Source of the DNA: CAZKUN01 sp964555935
GTDB taxonomy: Bacteria > Armatimonadota > Zipacnadia > Zipacnadales > VGFC01
Assembly: GCA_964555935.1 (NCBI GenBank)
Contig: CAZKUN010000080.1
Span: 1-33,903, forward strand
Direction of reading: 5' to 3'
Length of the DNA stretch: 33,903 nucleotides
In this document: positions 15,248 through 23,021 of the stretch, piece after piece
Position numbering within the stretch: the first letter of the stretch is position 1
Layout: each line of letters begins with the position of its first letter
Position numbers and translations under genes: made by a program
The notes under the pieces: model-generated
Databases searched by the model: none
Told to the model about the DNA's origin: nothing
The model's input: only the letters and a program-made list of their open reading frames with translations

Positions 15248-16189
15248 TTGATTCGCTCACTAGACGACATCATCGACGCCATCAAGGGCGAGCCGGCCAA
15301 GCGCGTGTCGGTAGCGGTTGCCGACGACGAGAGCGTGCTGGAGGCGCTGAAGACCGCCCGCGAGATGGACATGGCTGACGCGTTGCTCGTCGGACACGAG
15401 ATGCGCGTCCGCGAGACCGCCGAGCGCGTGGGCTATGACCTAACGGACACGGTGATCGTCCACGAGCCATCGCCGCTGCGCGCCTGCGTCCGGGCCGCCA
15501 CCCTGGTCCGCGAAAACCAGGCCGACGTCATGATGAAGGGGCACGTGCACACCGACGATTTTCTGCGTGGCGTGTTGGACAAGGAGAAGGGGCTGCGTGC
15601 GGGCTCGATCATGAGCCACGTGTTCCTGCTGGATACCAAGCACCTCGGCAGGATCACGATGGTCACCGACGGCGCCATGAACATCGAGCCTGACCTCACC
15701 ACCAAGGCCGCGATCATCATGAACGCAGTCTACATGGGCCACCTTCTTGGCATCGAGACGCCGCGAGTCGGCGTGATGTCGGCCGCGGAGCTTGTGAACC
15801 CGAACATGGCGTCGACCCTCGACGCCGGCACGCTGGCCCAGATGTCGCATCGCGGCCAGTTCCCGCGGTGCCAGGTCGACGGCCCGCTCGCGTTGGACAA
15901 CGCCGTGTCCATCGTCGCCGCGAAGCACAAGAAGATCGGGGGCGACGTCGCGGGGAACTGCGATATCCTCCTCTGCCCGAACATCGAGGCCGGGAACATG
16001 CTCGCCAAGTCGTACACGTATCTGGCGAGGGGCCTAACCGCCGGCGTGCTCGTCGGCGCGGCCGCCCCAGTTGTTCTCACCAGCCGCGCGGACAGTTCCG
16101 AGTCGAAAATGTACTCGCTGGCCACGGCCATCCTGATGGCCAACATGAAACGCGAAAGCCGGATGAAGGTCGGTAAGGTCCATTTCTAA
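15248..16189 (+). CDS. phosphate acetyl/butyryltransferase-family protein
   Basis: A 313-residue phosphate acyltransferase (PTA/PTB family), which exchanges CoA for phosphate on an acyl-CoA. Diagnostic strings are ADVMMKGHVHTDDFLRGVL, KGLRAGSIMSHVFLLD, VTDGAMNIEPDL, the ILLCPNIEAGNMLAKS region and TSRADSSESKMYSLA near the C-terminus. Length and closeness to butyryltransferases suggest a medium-chain acyl substrate, but acetyl is possible. The start is TTG with AGGAGG at 15235-15240, seven nt upstream. No acetate or butyrate kinase lies beside it, which is unusual for a fermentation role. The TIM-barrel gene follows 38 bp later, probably in the same transcript. Confidence 0.85.
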   Translation: MIRSLDDIIDAIKGEPAKRVSVAVADDESVLEALKTAREMDMADALLVGHEMRVRETAERVGYDLTDTVIVHEPSPLRACVRAATLVRENQADVMMKGHVHTDDFLRGVLDKEKGLRAGSIMSHVFLLDTKHLGRITMVTDGAMNIEPDLTTKAAIIMNAVYMGHLLGIETPRVGVMSAAELVNPNMASTLDAGTLAQMSHRGQFPRCQVDGPLALDNAVSIVAAKHKKIGGDVAGNCDILLCPNIEAGNMLAKSYTYLARGLTAGVLVGAAAPVVLTSRADSSESKMYSLATAILMANMKRESRMKVGKVHF

Positions 16190-16227
16190 GGATCGCGCCT
16201 GTCTTTGACCCAATGGGAGGGTAACGC

Positions 16228-17100
16228 ATGTTCAAGCTCAGTGTCATCTCCGATGAGATCTCGCAGGACTTCCAGCGTGTCGTCGATGTCTGCCAGGAAT
16301 ACGATGTCCCGATGGTGGAGCCGCGCAGCGTGTGGGAGAAGGCTCCCCAGGATCTCACGGACGATGACGTTGCCAAGATGAAGCAGATCCTCGACGCCGC
16401 CGGCATGTCCGTGAGTGCCATCGCGGCGCCCTTCTTCAAGTGCGATCTCGGCGATGCCGACCAGTACGCGGAGCATATGGGCATCCTGCGCCGGTGCATC
16501 CAAATCGGCCAGACCCTCGACTGCAAGATCATCCGCGGCTTCACGTTCTGGAAGACAGGCCCGGCCGAGTCGGTCTGGCAGCAGCTCCTGGATGCCTACC
16601 AGGAGCCGATCGCGATTCTCGAGGCCGAGGACTGCTACGTCGGCATCGAGAACGAGGCGTCCACCCACATCGCGACGGCCGCCGAGGCCGAGGCGATGTA
16701 CAAAGACCTCGCGAGCCCGCGCGTTCAGGCGATCTGGGACCCGGCGAACGAGGTCTATGCCGATGACGGCGAGCTGCCCGTCCCGGACGCGTTCGAGCGG
16801 ATGAAGCCGAACCTCATCCACGTCCATATCAAGGACGCGGTTCGCGACGAGAATGGCGAGCCGCACTGCGTGCCGGTCGGTGACGGCGGCTACATCGACT
16901 ACCCCGGCCAGTTCCAGGCGCTGATCGACATGGGCTACGAGGGCGCGTGCTCGCTCGAGACCCACTGGCGCCCAAGCTCCGAACTCGACGAGGATCTTCT
17001 CAACCAGCCGGGCGGAGCGGCTTTCAGCGCCGCCGGCGAGCCGGCCTCGCGCATCTGCCTCGACAACATCAAGGCAATCATCGCGGGGCTGAAGATGTAA
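16228..17100 (+). CDS. sugar phosphate isomerase/epimerase-like TIM barrel
   Basis: A 290-residue xylose-isomerase-like TIM barrel (AP-endonuclease family 2 fold). Typical metal-site strands are visible: YVGIENEAST, AIWDPANEVY, LIHVHIKDAV and CSLETHWRP, which supply Glu, Asp, His and Glu ligands. GDGGYIDYPGQFQALIDMGYEG is the usual substrate-loop region before the last strand. Such enzymes isomerise or epimerise ketoses and inositol derivatives; the precise substrate is unknown. ATG is preceded by GGGAGG at 16215-16220. It is the last gene of the creatininase-acyltransferase cluster and is followed by a hairpin terminator. Confidence 0.85.
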   Translation: MFKLSVISDEISQDFQRVVDVCQEYDVPMVEPRSVWEKAPQDLTDDDVAKMKQILDAAGMSVSAIAAPFFKCDLGDADQYAEHMGILRRCIQIGQTLDCKIIRGFTFWKTGPAESVWQQLLDAYQEPIAILEAEDCYVGIENEASTHIATAAEAEAMYKDLASPRVQAIWDPANEVYADDGELPVPDAFERMKPNLIHVHIKDAVRDENGEPHCVPVGDGGYIDYPGQFQALIDMGYEGACSLETHWRPSSELDEDLLNQPGGAAFSAAGEPASRICLDNIKAIIAGLKM

Positions 17101-17125
17101 GCAGCGCGACTCAACAGCTATGACA

Positions 17126-17155
17126 ACGGCCCTCGCCGGCGATGGCGGGGGCCGT
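17126..17155 (+). terminator. intrinsic-terminator-like hairpin
   Basis: ACGGCCCTCGCC (17126-17137) pairs with GGCGGGGGCCGT (17144-17155) over 12 bp with one G-U pair and a 6-nt loop, 25 nt after the TIM-barrel stop. The following bases (CTCTGTAC) are only weakly T-rich, so efficiency is uncertain. Confidence 0.6.
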
Positions 17156-17190
17156 CTCTGTACGCGGATGCAGGCCTCGGGCGCTCCGGC

Positions 17191-17197
17191 GTAGAAT
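17191..17197 (+). promoter_or_regulatory. candidate -10 element (GTAGAAT)
   Basis: GTAGAAT, 24 nt before the ATG of the TPR protein and after the upstream hairpin, where a new transcript would be expected. It is identical to the heptamers at 15209 and 25076. No clear -35. Confidence 0.45.
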
Positions 17198-17221
17198 TCG
17201 GCCCGAAGCGATGGTGTGGCC

Positions 17222-18349
17222 ATGACAGAGAGCGACGGTGTCGTCGCACAAGCCGAGGCTTGCTACGAACGTGGCGAGTTTCATCCAGTCGTCGAGATTC
17301 TCGTGCCTTGGCTCGAATCGGCGCTAGACGATGCGCGCGCCTGGCAGGTTCTCGGGGCTGCCTACTTCGAACTGCAACTCTACGACCTCGCTGAAGAGGC
17401 CACCTCTCGTGCCATGCAGCTTCTGCCCAAGAGCGCGCTGGCGCACTCAAACTGGGGCACGGTTCTTCGGAAGCTGGGCCGCCACGATGAGGCAACGACG
17501 GCCCAGTATCAGGCTCTCCGTCTAGCGCCGGGATTTCGTCGCGCGTGTGCCGAGCTTCGGAAGGTCAAGGACGCGCAAGCGCTCGGCGGCGTCGCCTCAC
17601 CGGCCGCATTTGATCTCTCCCCATACGACGCGACCGAGCCGCCTCCCGAGCCTGTCGACGAGTCGACCGCCGAGGAGGGCCTGTGCCGCGAGTGTGGAGT
17701 GCCCGTCGCGCTCGGCCGCGATCTTTGCACCGACTGCGTGGGCGTGCAGGCATCCGCGCCGGTTGCCGTTGAAGCGCCTCCCCGCCGCCAAGATCCCAAG
17801 CGCTTCCTCGCCCTCGCGGGCGCCGTGCTCGCGGCGGTCATTGTCGTCGGACTCGTGCTCACTTACGGCTTGCCAAGCTGGCTGGCCAAGTCCCCGCCCG
17901 AGACCCCCGTCTCCGCGCCTCCGCCGACGTCTGGCGCCCCATCCGTGGCTCCCGGAGCGCCCAAATCCGTCCTGGTGGAATGGATGGTCGATCCCTACGG
18001 CATCAGTCCAGATGGGAGCGGCAAACCCCACGCTGGATTCAAGCACATCGCCGTCAAGGTGCGGATCACCAACCAAGGGTATGAGAGCGTTCCGGTCAAG
18101 CCGCGGTCGTGCAAGCTCAACAGCAAGCAGTCGAAGATCGGCTACGGCGTCGTTGGCGTCGACGTCGTCCAGCCTCTCGAGGCGATGGACCTCGGTCCCG
18201 GGCAGTCGACCATGGGCCACGTGGCCTTTGAGGTGGCTCACAACGAGGTGCGTTTCTCGCTGGCCTACAACCCATCCTCAATCGGGCGCAAGTACGACAT
18301 GGTTTTCGTGGACCAAAACCCCCCCGACCCTAATAGACCAAACCCCTGA
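17222..18349 (+). CDS. TPR / zinc-ribbon / single-TM protein with extracytoplasmic domain
   Basis: A 375-residue membrane protein with ordered parts. Residues ~5-115 are TPR-like helices (ARAWQVLGAAYFELQLYDLAEEA, ALAHSNWGTVLRKLGRHDEA). A CxxC-x10-CxxC zinc ribbon occupies Cys155, 158, 169 and 172 (CRECGVPVALGRDLCTDC). A transmembrane segment at ~195-220 (LALAGAVLAAVIVVGLVL) and a Pro-rich linker follow. The end is a beta-sandwich like DUF4352 domains (FKHIAVKVRITNQGYESVPV). The TPR and zinc ribbon should be cytoplasmic and the sandwich outside. ATG 17222 is preferred over GTG 17216; the Shine-Dalgarno is weak. The last 20 bp overlap the convergent sialidase-like gene. Confidence 0.78.
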   Translation: MTESDGVVAQAEACYERGEFHPVVEILVPWLESALDDARAWQVLGAAYFELQLYDLAEEATSRAMQLLPKSALAHSNWGTVLRKLGRHDEATTAQYQALRLAPGFRRACAELRKVKDAQALGGVASPAAFDLSPYDATEPPPEPVDESTAEEGLCRECGVPVALGRDLCTDCVGVQASAPVAVEAPPRRQDPKRFLALAGAVLAAVIVVGLVLTYGLPSWLAKSPPETPVSAPPPTSGAPSVAPGAPKSVLVEWMVDPYGISPDGSGKPHAGFKHIAVKVRITNQGYESVPVKPRSCKLNSKQSKIGYGVVGVDVVQPLEAMDLGPGQSTMGHVAFEVAHNEVRFSLAYNPSSIGRKYDMVFVDQNPPDPNRPNP

Positions 18350-19685
18350 AGCCCCTGACCGTGTGGAACGTGATGAGGTTGCCGTCGTGGGCGCTCTTGG
18401 CGCGCTCGTCGCCGGATCGGCTGACGACGTGTAGGTCGTCGGCGTCGATGCACATAGCGGCGTAATGTCGGCCCTGGCCGTAGTCTCCACTGTTGGCGAC
18501 CGTCCCCGCGAAGCACCAATCGACGCAGTTGGTGGAGAAGTGTAGCGTCAACCGGTGGCGTTCGTTGTTCGGGAGGTTGAAGCGATTCGGAGGCAGTAGC
18601 TCCGGCTTGGTCATGGAGTCAGTGGCTTGTGTTGAGAGCAACCAGAAGAGCCCACCCACCGCGTCGCGCAGCACGAAGAACTTCATCTGCCCGCCCGGCA
18701 TCGGCAGGTAGAGCATCGGCTCGCCGGTTGGCGCGGTCTCGAGCATCGTGGTCATCGATCCGTCCTCGGCCTCAACAACCTTCGCCAGGCAGGCAAGGTT
18801 GGTCGTGCCCGTGTGCGCGCGCATGAGCAGGTGAAACGTCCGGCCCGAGGGGTCGTGCCACGCGTGGTTCTCGTCGAGGAATTGCACGACGTTGGTCTCG
18901 AGCCACCCGATGGGGTGCATCCATCGCCGATCGCCCTTGGCATCCGGAGCCGTGGGGCCGTTGGCGAAGAAGGGCGCTCCCAGCATGTGTGGCTTGCCGT
19001 GTCGCTCGACCGCGTCGTCGAAGCTCATCTCGCTCGCGAATGTCCACGAGTCGCGCTGCGTGAGGTCCGCATCCACGGGCGCGGACATCAGGACCGGCGC
19101 GAGCTTGCTGACGAGCCACCCGCGCAGCTCCGGGTCGGTGTTGATGTTGTGCTCCATCACCAGGTAGATCTTGCCGTTCGCGTGGTGAACGTTGCAGGCC
19201 GACTGGTGCCAGCTCTTGCTATCGGTGAGCTTCGCCATCTCGCTCCACGATTCGCCATCGTCGTCTGACCTCACGATGCGCAGATCGCCCGAGTGGCCGA
19301 GGACGTAAACGCTGCCGCCGGCGACGAAAGGCCGCGCGTGGAGCATGGGGGTCTCGGCGCGTTGCGTCCAGGTCTGGCCATGGTCGTCGCTGGTGAGGAT
19401 CAGCCCGCGATAGATCTCGCCATCGCGCTTCACGCCCGGCAACTCCGCCGCGCCGGGGCCGCCTCGGTCCATCGACACCACCAGCCGCCCGCTCGGCAGG
19501 CGGCAGATCCCGGGCGTGTAGGCAAAGACACGCTGCGCGTCAGGCGACTCCCACACGGTGACATACTCGTTTGCCAACGGACTCACCCGGTCCGGCGAAG
19601 CTTGCGCATCAGTGGGGGCCGCGTTGCCCAGCGCGGCAGCGCCGGCAGCGACTCCCGAGGCGGCAACGAACTCGCGACGGTCCAT
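18330..19685 (-). CDS. Tat-exported sialidase-like (BNR/Asp-box) protein
   Basis: A 451-residue protein with a twin-arginine signal (DRREFVAASGVAAGAAALG). The body is a six-blade sialidase-type propeller with Asp-box-like motifs: LTSDDHGQTWT and VRSDDDGESWSEM. Internal elements RLPSGRLVVSMDRGG and LSTQATDSM are typical of the exo-alpha-sialidase superfamily. Whether it is a true sialidase is open, because the full Arg triad cannot be assigned with confidence. It follows queA by 12 nt, and its Shine-Dalgarno (GAGGTG) overlaps the queA stop, so the two are co-transcribed despite unrelated roles. Its end overlaps the convergent TPR gene by 20 bp. Confidence 0.8.
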   Translation of the reverse strand: MDRREFVAASGVAAGAAALGNAAPTDAQASPDRVSPLANEYVTVWESPDAQRVFAYTPGICRLPSGRLVVSMDRGGPGAAELPGVKRDGEIYRGLILTSDDHGQTWTQRAETPMLHARPFVAGGSVYVLGHSGDLRIVRSDDDGESWSEMAKLTDSKSWHQSACNVHHANGKIYLVMEHNINTDPELRGWLVSKLAPVLMSAPVDADLTQRDSWTFASEMSFDDAVERHGKPHMLGAPFFANGPTAPDAKGDRRWMHPIGWLETNVVQFLDENHAWHDPSGRTFHLLMRAHTGTTNLACLAKVVEAEDGSMTTMLETAPTGEPMLYLPMPGGQMKFFVLRDAVGGLFWLLSTQATDSMTKPELLPPNRFNLPNNERHRLTLHFSTNCVDWCFAGTVANSGDYGQGRHYAAMCIDADDLHVVSRSGDERAKSAHDGNLITFHTVRGFRGLVY

Positions 19686-19697
19686 GGGGCATTCACC

Positions 19698-20729
19698 TCA
19701 GACGATCAACATGCAGTCTCCGTATGAGTAGAACCGATACTGCTCGGCCACTGCATGTTCGTAGGCCGCGAGGACGCGATCTCGACCGGCGAGCGCCGAG
19801 ACGAGCATCAGAAGTGATGACTTGGGGAGATGGAAGTTGGTGAGCATCGCGTCAACGGCCTTGAACTCGTACCCCGGGTAGATGAAGCAGTCGGTCCATC
19901 CGCTCCCCGGCCCGAGCTGGCCGTCGATGGCCGCCGTCTCAATCGTGCGGACGCTCGTCGTGCCGACCGCAATCAAGCGCCCACCCGCTGACTTCGCCGC
20001 GTTCACCGCCTCCGCCGTCTCGACCGGGACATCATAGTGCTCCCGGTGCATCACGTGGTCCTCGACTCGCTCAACGTCAATGGGCTGGAACGTGCCCCAT
20101 CCGACGTGGAGGGTCACGGTGGCGATCGCCACGCCTGAGTCTCTCAGAGCCTGCAGGATGGCGGGCGTGAAGTGCAGTCCGGCGGTCGGAGCGGCGACAG
20201 CTCCGGCTTGCTCGGCGTAGACGGTCTGGTAGCGCGAGCGGTCATCGTTGCGCGGTTCGGGGCGCTTGATGTACGGCGGCAACGGCGTGGCGCCTAATTC
20301 ATCGATGAGGTCGTCCAATCGCCCCTTGCCGCTGAACTGCACCGTCCGCAGGCCGCCCTCCCCCCTGCCGACGATGGTGGCGACGAGCCTTCCATCGCCG
20401 AACGACACCTTCGAGCCGCGCCGGAGCTTCTTGCCCGGTTTGGCGAGGCACTCCCACTTCCAGTCGCCCACCTCGTGAATCAGGAAGAGTTCCGCCTTGC
20501 CGCCGGTGGGCATGCGCTTGCCGATCAGGCGGGCGGGAATGACCTTCGTATCGTTCACAACCAGGCAGTCGCCGGGGCGGATCAAGGACGGTAGCTCTGA
20601 GAAGTGGGTGTCGTGGATGCTCTCTTGCGCGCGGTCTACGACCATCATGCGCGACCGATCGCGACGGGCGGCGGGTTCTTGGGCGATGAGTTCGGCGGGG
20701 AGGTGGTAATCGAACAGACTGACGTCCAT
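19698..20729 (-). CDS. queA: S-adenosylmethionine:tRNA ribosyltransferase-isomerase
   Basis: A 343-residue QueA, which transfers and isomerises the ribose of S-adenosylmethionine onto 7-aminomethyl-7-deazaguanine in tRNA to give epoxyqueuosine. Family blocks are clear: FDYHLPAELIAQEPAARRDRS at the N-terminus, CLVVNDTKVIPARLIGKR, YQTVYAEQAGAVAAPTAGLHFT, TLHVGWGTFQPI and, at the C-terminus, TNFHLPKSSLLMLVSALAGRD. Length is normal and the protein appears intact. It starts at ATG 20729 with a GGAG-like ribosome site farther upstream. No other queuosine gene is in the window, and no preQ1 riboswitch was recognised upstream. Confidence 0.96.
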   Translation of the reverse strand: MDVSLFDYHLPAELIAQEPAARRDRSRMMVVDRAQESIHDTHFSELPSLIRPGDCLVVNDTKVIPARLIGKRMPTGGKAELFLIHEVGDWKWECLAKPGKKLRRGSKVSFGDGRLVATIVGRGEGGLRTVQFSGKGRLDDLIDELGATPLPPYIKRPEPRNDDRSRYQTVYAEQAGAVAAPTAGLHFTPAILQALRDSGVAIATVTLHVGWGTFQPIDVERVEDHVMHREHYDVPVETAEAVNAAKSAGGRLIAVGTTSVRTIETAAIDGQLGPGSGWTDCFIYPGYEFKAVDAMLTNFHLPKSSLLMLVSALAGRDRVLAAYEHAVAEQYRFYSYGDCMLIV

Positions 20730-20820
20730 GGGTGACGTGGGCTCCGATACTCGGCGAGTCTCCGAGGCTTCGCCGCGCGACTCGCCCCGGCCTCCAGCCC
20801 ACCCCTCACCCTCACCAAAT

Positions 20821-20906
20821 ACTAGTGTCAGACACTAGTTATCGACCCACACAGACCATCATACAGCCTGATTCCCATGACAAATAATTAGTGTCAGACA
20901 CCAGTT
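20821..20906 (+). repeat. paired palindromic element, copy 1 (upstream of RAYT)
   Basis: Two palindromes built on GTGTC-A-GACAC. The first is perfect, ACTAGTGTC / GACACTAGT (20821-20839, centre 20830). The second is AATTAGTGTC / GACACCAGTT with two mismatches (20886-20906, centre 20896). Their centres are 66 bp apart. Between them, CATCATA (20857-20863) is shared with copy 2 at the same offset. The element is AT-rich against a GC-rich background and sits directly before the RAYT promoter. Confidence 0.85.
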
Positions 20907-20910
20907 TATA

Positions 20911-20940
20911 TTGACAGGGCTGGCGGCGGTTCTGTAGTAT
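20911..20940 (+). promoter_or_regulatory. RAYT promoter, possibly leaderless
   Basis: TTGACA (20911-20916) and TAGTAT (20935-20940) are 18 nt apart. The expected transcription start, about 7 nt after the -10, falls on the ATG at 20947, and no Shine-Dalgarno is visible, suggesting a leaderless mRNA. The -35 is only 4 nt from the second palindrome, so a protein bound there could control it. Confidence 0.6.
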
Positions 20941-20946
20941 CTTGAC

Positions 20947-21621
20947 ATGTCACGACCGCCTCGAGTCGTCGTCCCTGGATTGCCCCACCACGTGACTCAA
21001 CGCGGCAACAACCGCGCCGCCGTCTTCGTGAACGATGAGGACCGAGCCGTATACATCGCCCTTCTCGCGGAGAAATCGCGCGCGGTCGGGCTGCGAGTTG
21101 TCGCCTACTGCCTCATGGACAACCACATTCATCTCGTGGTCGTGCCCCAGTCAGAGGCGTCGCTCCCTGCATGCATGGCTCGGACGCACCAAGCGTACGC
21201 CCTCCGGTTCAACGATAACCACGGGCGCTCCGGGCATCTGTGGCAGGCTCGCTACCACTCATGCCCGTTGGATCGCTCGCACCTGGACAACGCGCTCTCC
21301 TACGTTGAGCAGAACCCCGTCAAAGCCGGCCTGGTCGACCGCCCGTGGGACTACCCGTGGTCGAGCGCGCGCGCCCACGTGGGAATGGACGATGGCGACC
21401 CCATTCTCGACCTCGGCTGGTGGGAGCGCCACTGGGACCCCGTCGCTTGGCGCCGCGTCCTCGAGGAAGACATGGATCAGGGCGTCGAATCACTCCTGCG
21501 TTCCCACACCACGACGGGACGACCCATCGGGTCCGAGGAATTCGTCCGTGATCTTGAGGTGACTCTCGGGCGGCCGCTGGCGCGTCGCTCTCCCGGGCGC
21601 CCGAGGAAGCAACCCGCGTAA
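20947..21621 (+). CDS. REP-associated tyrosine transposase (RAYT, Y1_Tnp family)
   Basis: A 224-residue single-strand DNA transposase of the IS200/IS605-related TnpA_REP group. The N-terminus RVVVPGLPHHVTQRGNNR is the family opening. YCLMDNHIHLVVVPQ carries the HUH metal motif (His-Ile-His), and ALSYVEQNPVKAGLVDRPWDYPWSSAR carries the expected catalytic Tyr just before NPVKAGLV. The C-terminal ~70 residues are an extra basic tail ending PGRPRKQPA. RAYTs process palindromic REP sequences, and such palindromes lie immediately upstream and 4 kb downstream here. No terminal repeats of a conventional insertion sequence were found. Confidence 0.9.
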   Translation: MSRPPRVVVPGLPHHVTQRGNNRAAVFVNDEDRAVYIALLAEKSRAVGLRVVAYCLMDNHIHLVVVPQSEASLPACMARTHQAYALRFNDNHGRSGHLWQARYHSCPLDRSHLDNALSYVEQNPVKAGLVDRPWDYPWSSARAHVGMDDGDPILDLGWWERHWDPVAWRRVLEEDMDQGVESLLRSHTTTGRPIGSEEFVRDLEVTLGRPLARRSPGRPRKQPA

Positions 21622-21642
21622 GGCGTCGGTCGTTCTGGTCAG

Positions 21643-22227
21643 ATGAGCGCGCTACTGATGCCGTCAGACCCGGATAAGGTGGGTGCACTGGTGACGAGCA
21701 ACACCGCGATCCACACGGCAGAGCTTGATCACATTCCACAGATCGTCGAGATCGCGCAGCACTTCACTACTGAGGGCATACCGTCCGCCGAGGCAGTCGA
21801 GCGGGGCTTCCTGGTTTCGCGCTTCACGGCGGACGACTACCGCGATCTGCTCCAGCGGGCCGAGCATGCCTACGTTGCCAGCGTCGCCGGTGAGGTGGTT
21901 GGGTTCGTCATCGCCTACTCGAGCGACCAGATCCAGGACGACGAGTGGTTGAATTCGATGATCAAGGCGCGTCACTCCGATCCGTTCGTCATCATCAAGC
22001 AGGTCGCCGTGCGTAGCGGCCACCTCAGCCGGGGCATTGCCTCGGCGCTCTATGCTCACCTGATGCGGACGGTCACGGGCGTGCCGTTCTTCGCCGCCGT
22101 GGTGCTGGATCCGCCCAATCGCAAGTCGATCGCGCTCCACGAGAAGCACGGCTTCAGGATGGAGTTCGACGTAACCCCCCCCGACGGTCTCCCCCGAGGC
22201 GTGTTCCGACGCCACCCGACGAAATAG
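21643..22227 (+). CDS. GNAT-family N-acetyltransferase
   Basis: A 194-residue GNAT protein. The CoA-binding motif A is FVIIKQVAVRSGHLSRGIASALYAHLM, where SGHLSRGIA replaces the common Q/RxxGxG/A. The preceding strand is YVASVAGEVVGFVIAYS, and motif B is NRKSIALHEKHGFRME, where the bulged strand and FR end the fold. The acceptor is unknown. The start is uncertain: ATG 21643, ATG 21658 and GTG 21691 are all in frame, and the domain itself begins near SNTAIHTAELDHIPQIVEIA, so the GTG is plausible. It follows RAYT by 21 nt on the same strand and may be read from the same promoter. Confidence 0.82.
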   Translation: MSALLMPSDPDKVGALVTSNTAIHTAELDHIPQIVEIAQHFTTEGIPSAEAVERGFLVSRFTADDYRDLLQRAEHAYVASVAGEVVGFVIAYSSDQIQDDEWLNSMIKARHSDPFVIIKQVAVRSGHLSRGIASALYAHLMRTVTGVPFFAAVVLDPPNRKSIALHEKHGFRMEFDVTPPDGLPRGVFRRHPTK

Positions 22228-22290
22228 GCTGACCATATCAGACGCCGGCCGCGGGATGTCTCCCACAGCCGGCATCGATTCCGGGTTGGT

Positions 22291-22815
22291 CTAGCTCTCT
22301 CCGGGGTACTTGAGAACGACGAACGTGGACGGGCGCTTGCCAAAACGCCTGGCGCATTGCGCGCGCTCGAGGCTGTTGAGCCATGTCGTGTAGTTTGGCG
22401 TGGCCGCCGTCGCCGGCGATGCCAGGTCAAACCACTTCGCGTCACGGCTCTCCGGGAAGACGTCCTCGACGTGACAGACCCCGTAGTTCTCTATCCACAG
22501 CCAGGCGCCGCCCCACGTGCCCCAGTTCCTGAGCGTGCAGCTTGCCACTCCTGGGCGCACCATCGTGCCCGTGCGCGTTCCTGTCCAGCGCTTCCACGAG
22601 CGACCGGCCTCGCGCGGGTGGTAATACGAGACTCGGCACGGCTCCGGCTCCTTCTGGTCCAGCAGCGCCTCACGCAGCAAGTCCATCTTCCATTCGGGCT
22701 GAGATCCGTACTCTCCGCGAATCGCTGCGATAGCGTGTTTCTCAAATGCGTTCTTTCCGTGGTTCGGTATGGGCATTGTTCCGATGAACAGACCTACGAC
22801 GAGTGCGGGATGCAT
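22291..22815 (-). CDS. small secreted protein resembling the 3D / double-psi-barrel domain
   Basis: A 174-residue protein with a short hydrophobic N-terminus (HPALVVGLFIGTMPIP) that may be a signal peptide. The C-terminal ~110 residues follow the layout of 3D (Asp-Asp-Asp) domains found in MltA-like and RlpA-like cell-wall proteins: TRTGTMVRPGVAS, LWIENYGVCHVEDV, AKWFDLA, and an FGKRPSTFVVLKY end. Two of the three usual aspartates can be matched (in VEDV and WFDL); the first is missing. This assignment rests on pattern only. ATG 22815 is chosen over GTG 22827 because the hairpin 22825-22842 sits between the AAGGAGG Shine-Dalgarno and the ATG. The gene is opposite to its neighbours. Confidence 0.55.
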   Translation of the reverse strand: MHPALVVGLFIGTMPIPNHGKNAFEKHAIAAIRGEYGSQPEWKMDLLREALLDQKEPEPCRVSYYHPREAGRSWKRWTGTRTGTMVRPGVASCTLRNWGTWGGAWLWIENYGVCHVEDVFPESRDAKWFDLASPATAATPNYTTWLNSLERAQCARRFGKRPSTFVVLKYPGES

Positions 22816-22824
22816 GGTGCGTGC

Positions 22825-22849
22825 CACCGACGCGAGTCGGTGCCTCCTT
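22825..22849 (-). promoter_or_regulatory. Shine-Dalgarno with adjoining hairpin in the leader
   Basis: On the minus strand AAGGAGG (22849-22843) is followed at once by a perfect 7-bp hairpin, CACCGAC-TCGC-GTCGGTG (22842-22825), then 9 nt and the ATG at 22815. Folding would bring the ribosome site to a normal distance from the ATG; unfolding would place it 27 nt away. A regulatory role is inferred. Confidence 0.5.
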
Positions 22850-22945
22850 GAATCGGGAATCGCCTGTTGATGTTGCCGGGAGCGTAGCCGGTCAGTGGAT
22901 CGTTACGGGGTTTGCGTCAGAGGGGGGTGTTGCTCCTCAGATGGT

Positions 22946-22971
22946 CCTCGGGTCAGTCAGCCCGCCCGAGG
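22946..22971 (-). promoter_or_regulatory. hairpin in a ~200-nt leader
   Basis: CCTCGGG (22946-22952) pairs perfectly with CCCGAGG (22965-22971) around a 12-nt loop. It lies inside the predicted leader running from about 23015 to 22816. With the Shine-Dalgarno hairpin it makes this leader more structured than others in the window. No known riboswitch class was recognised. Confidence 0.4.
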
Positions 22972-23021
22972 CCTCCGTGTCGTCCGTGTCATCAATGGCA
23001 TGCGGCTGTATGCGAGCGCCG

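Noticed and set aside
20730..20820. preQ1 riboswitch or attenuator before queA
   Set aside because: Only an 8-bp inverted repeat with an 18-nt loop (20753-20786) is seen; no preQ1 aptamer pattern was recognised.
22907..22920. GACGCAAA on the minus strand of the leader, as in c-di-GMP-I (GEMM) riboswitches
   Set aside because: The rest of the GEMM consensus (GGCAAACC before it, the GGGUUACCG receptor after it) is absent.
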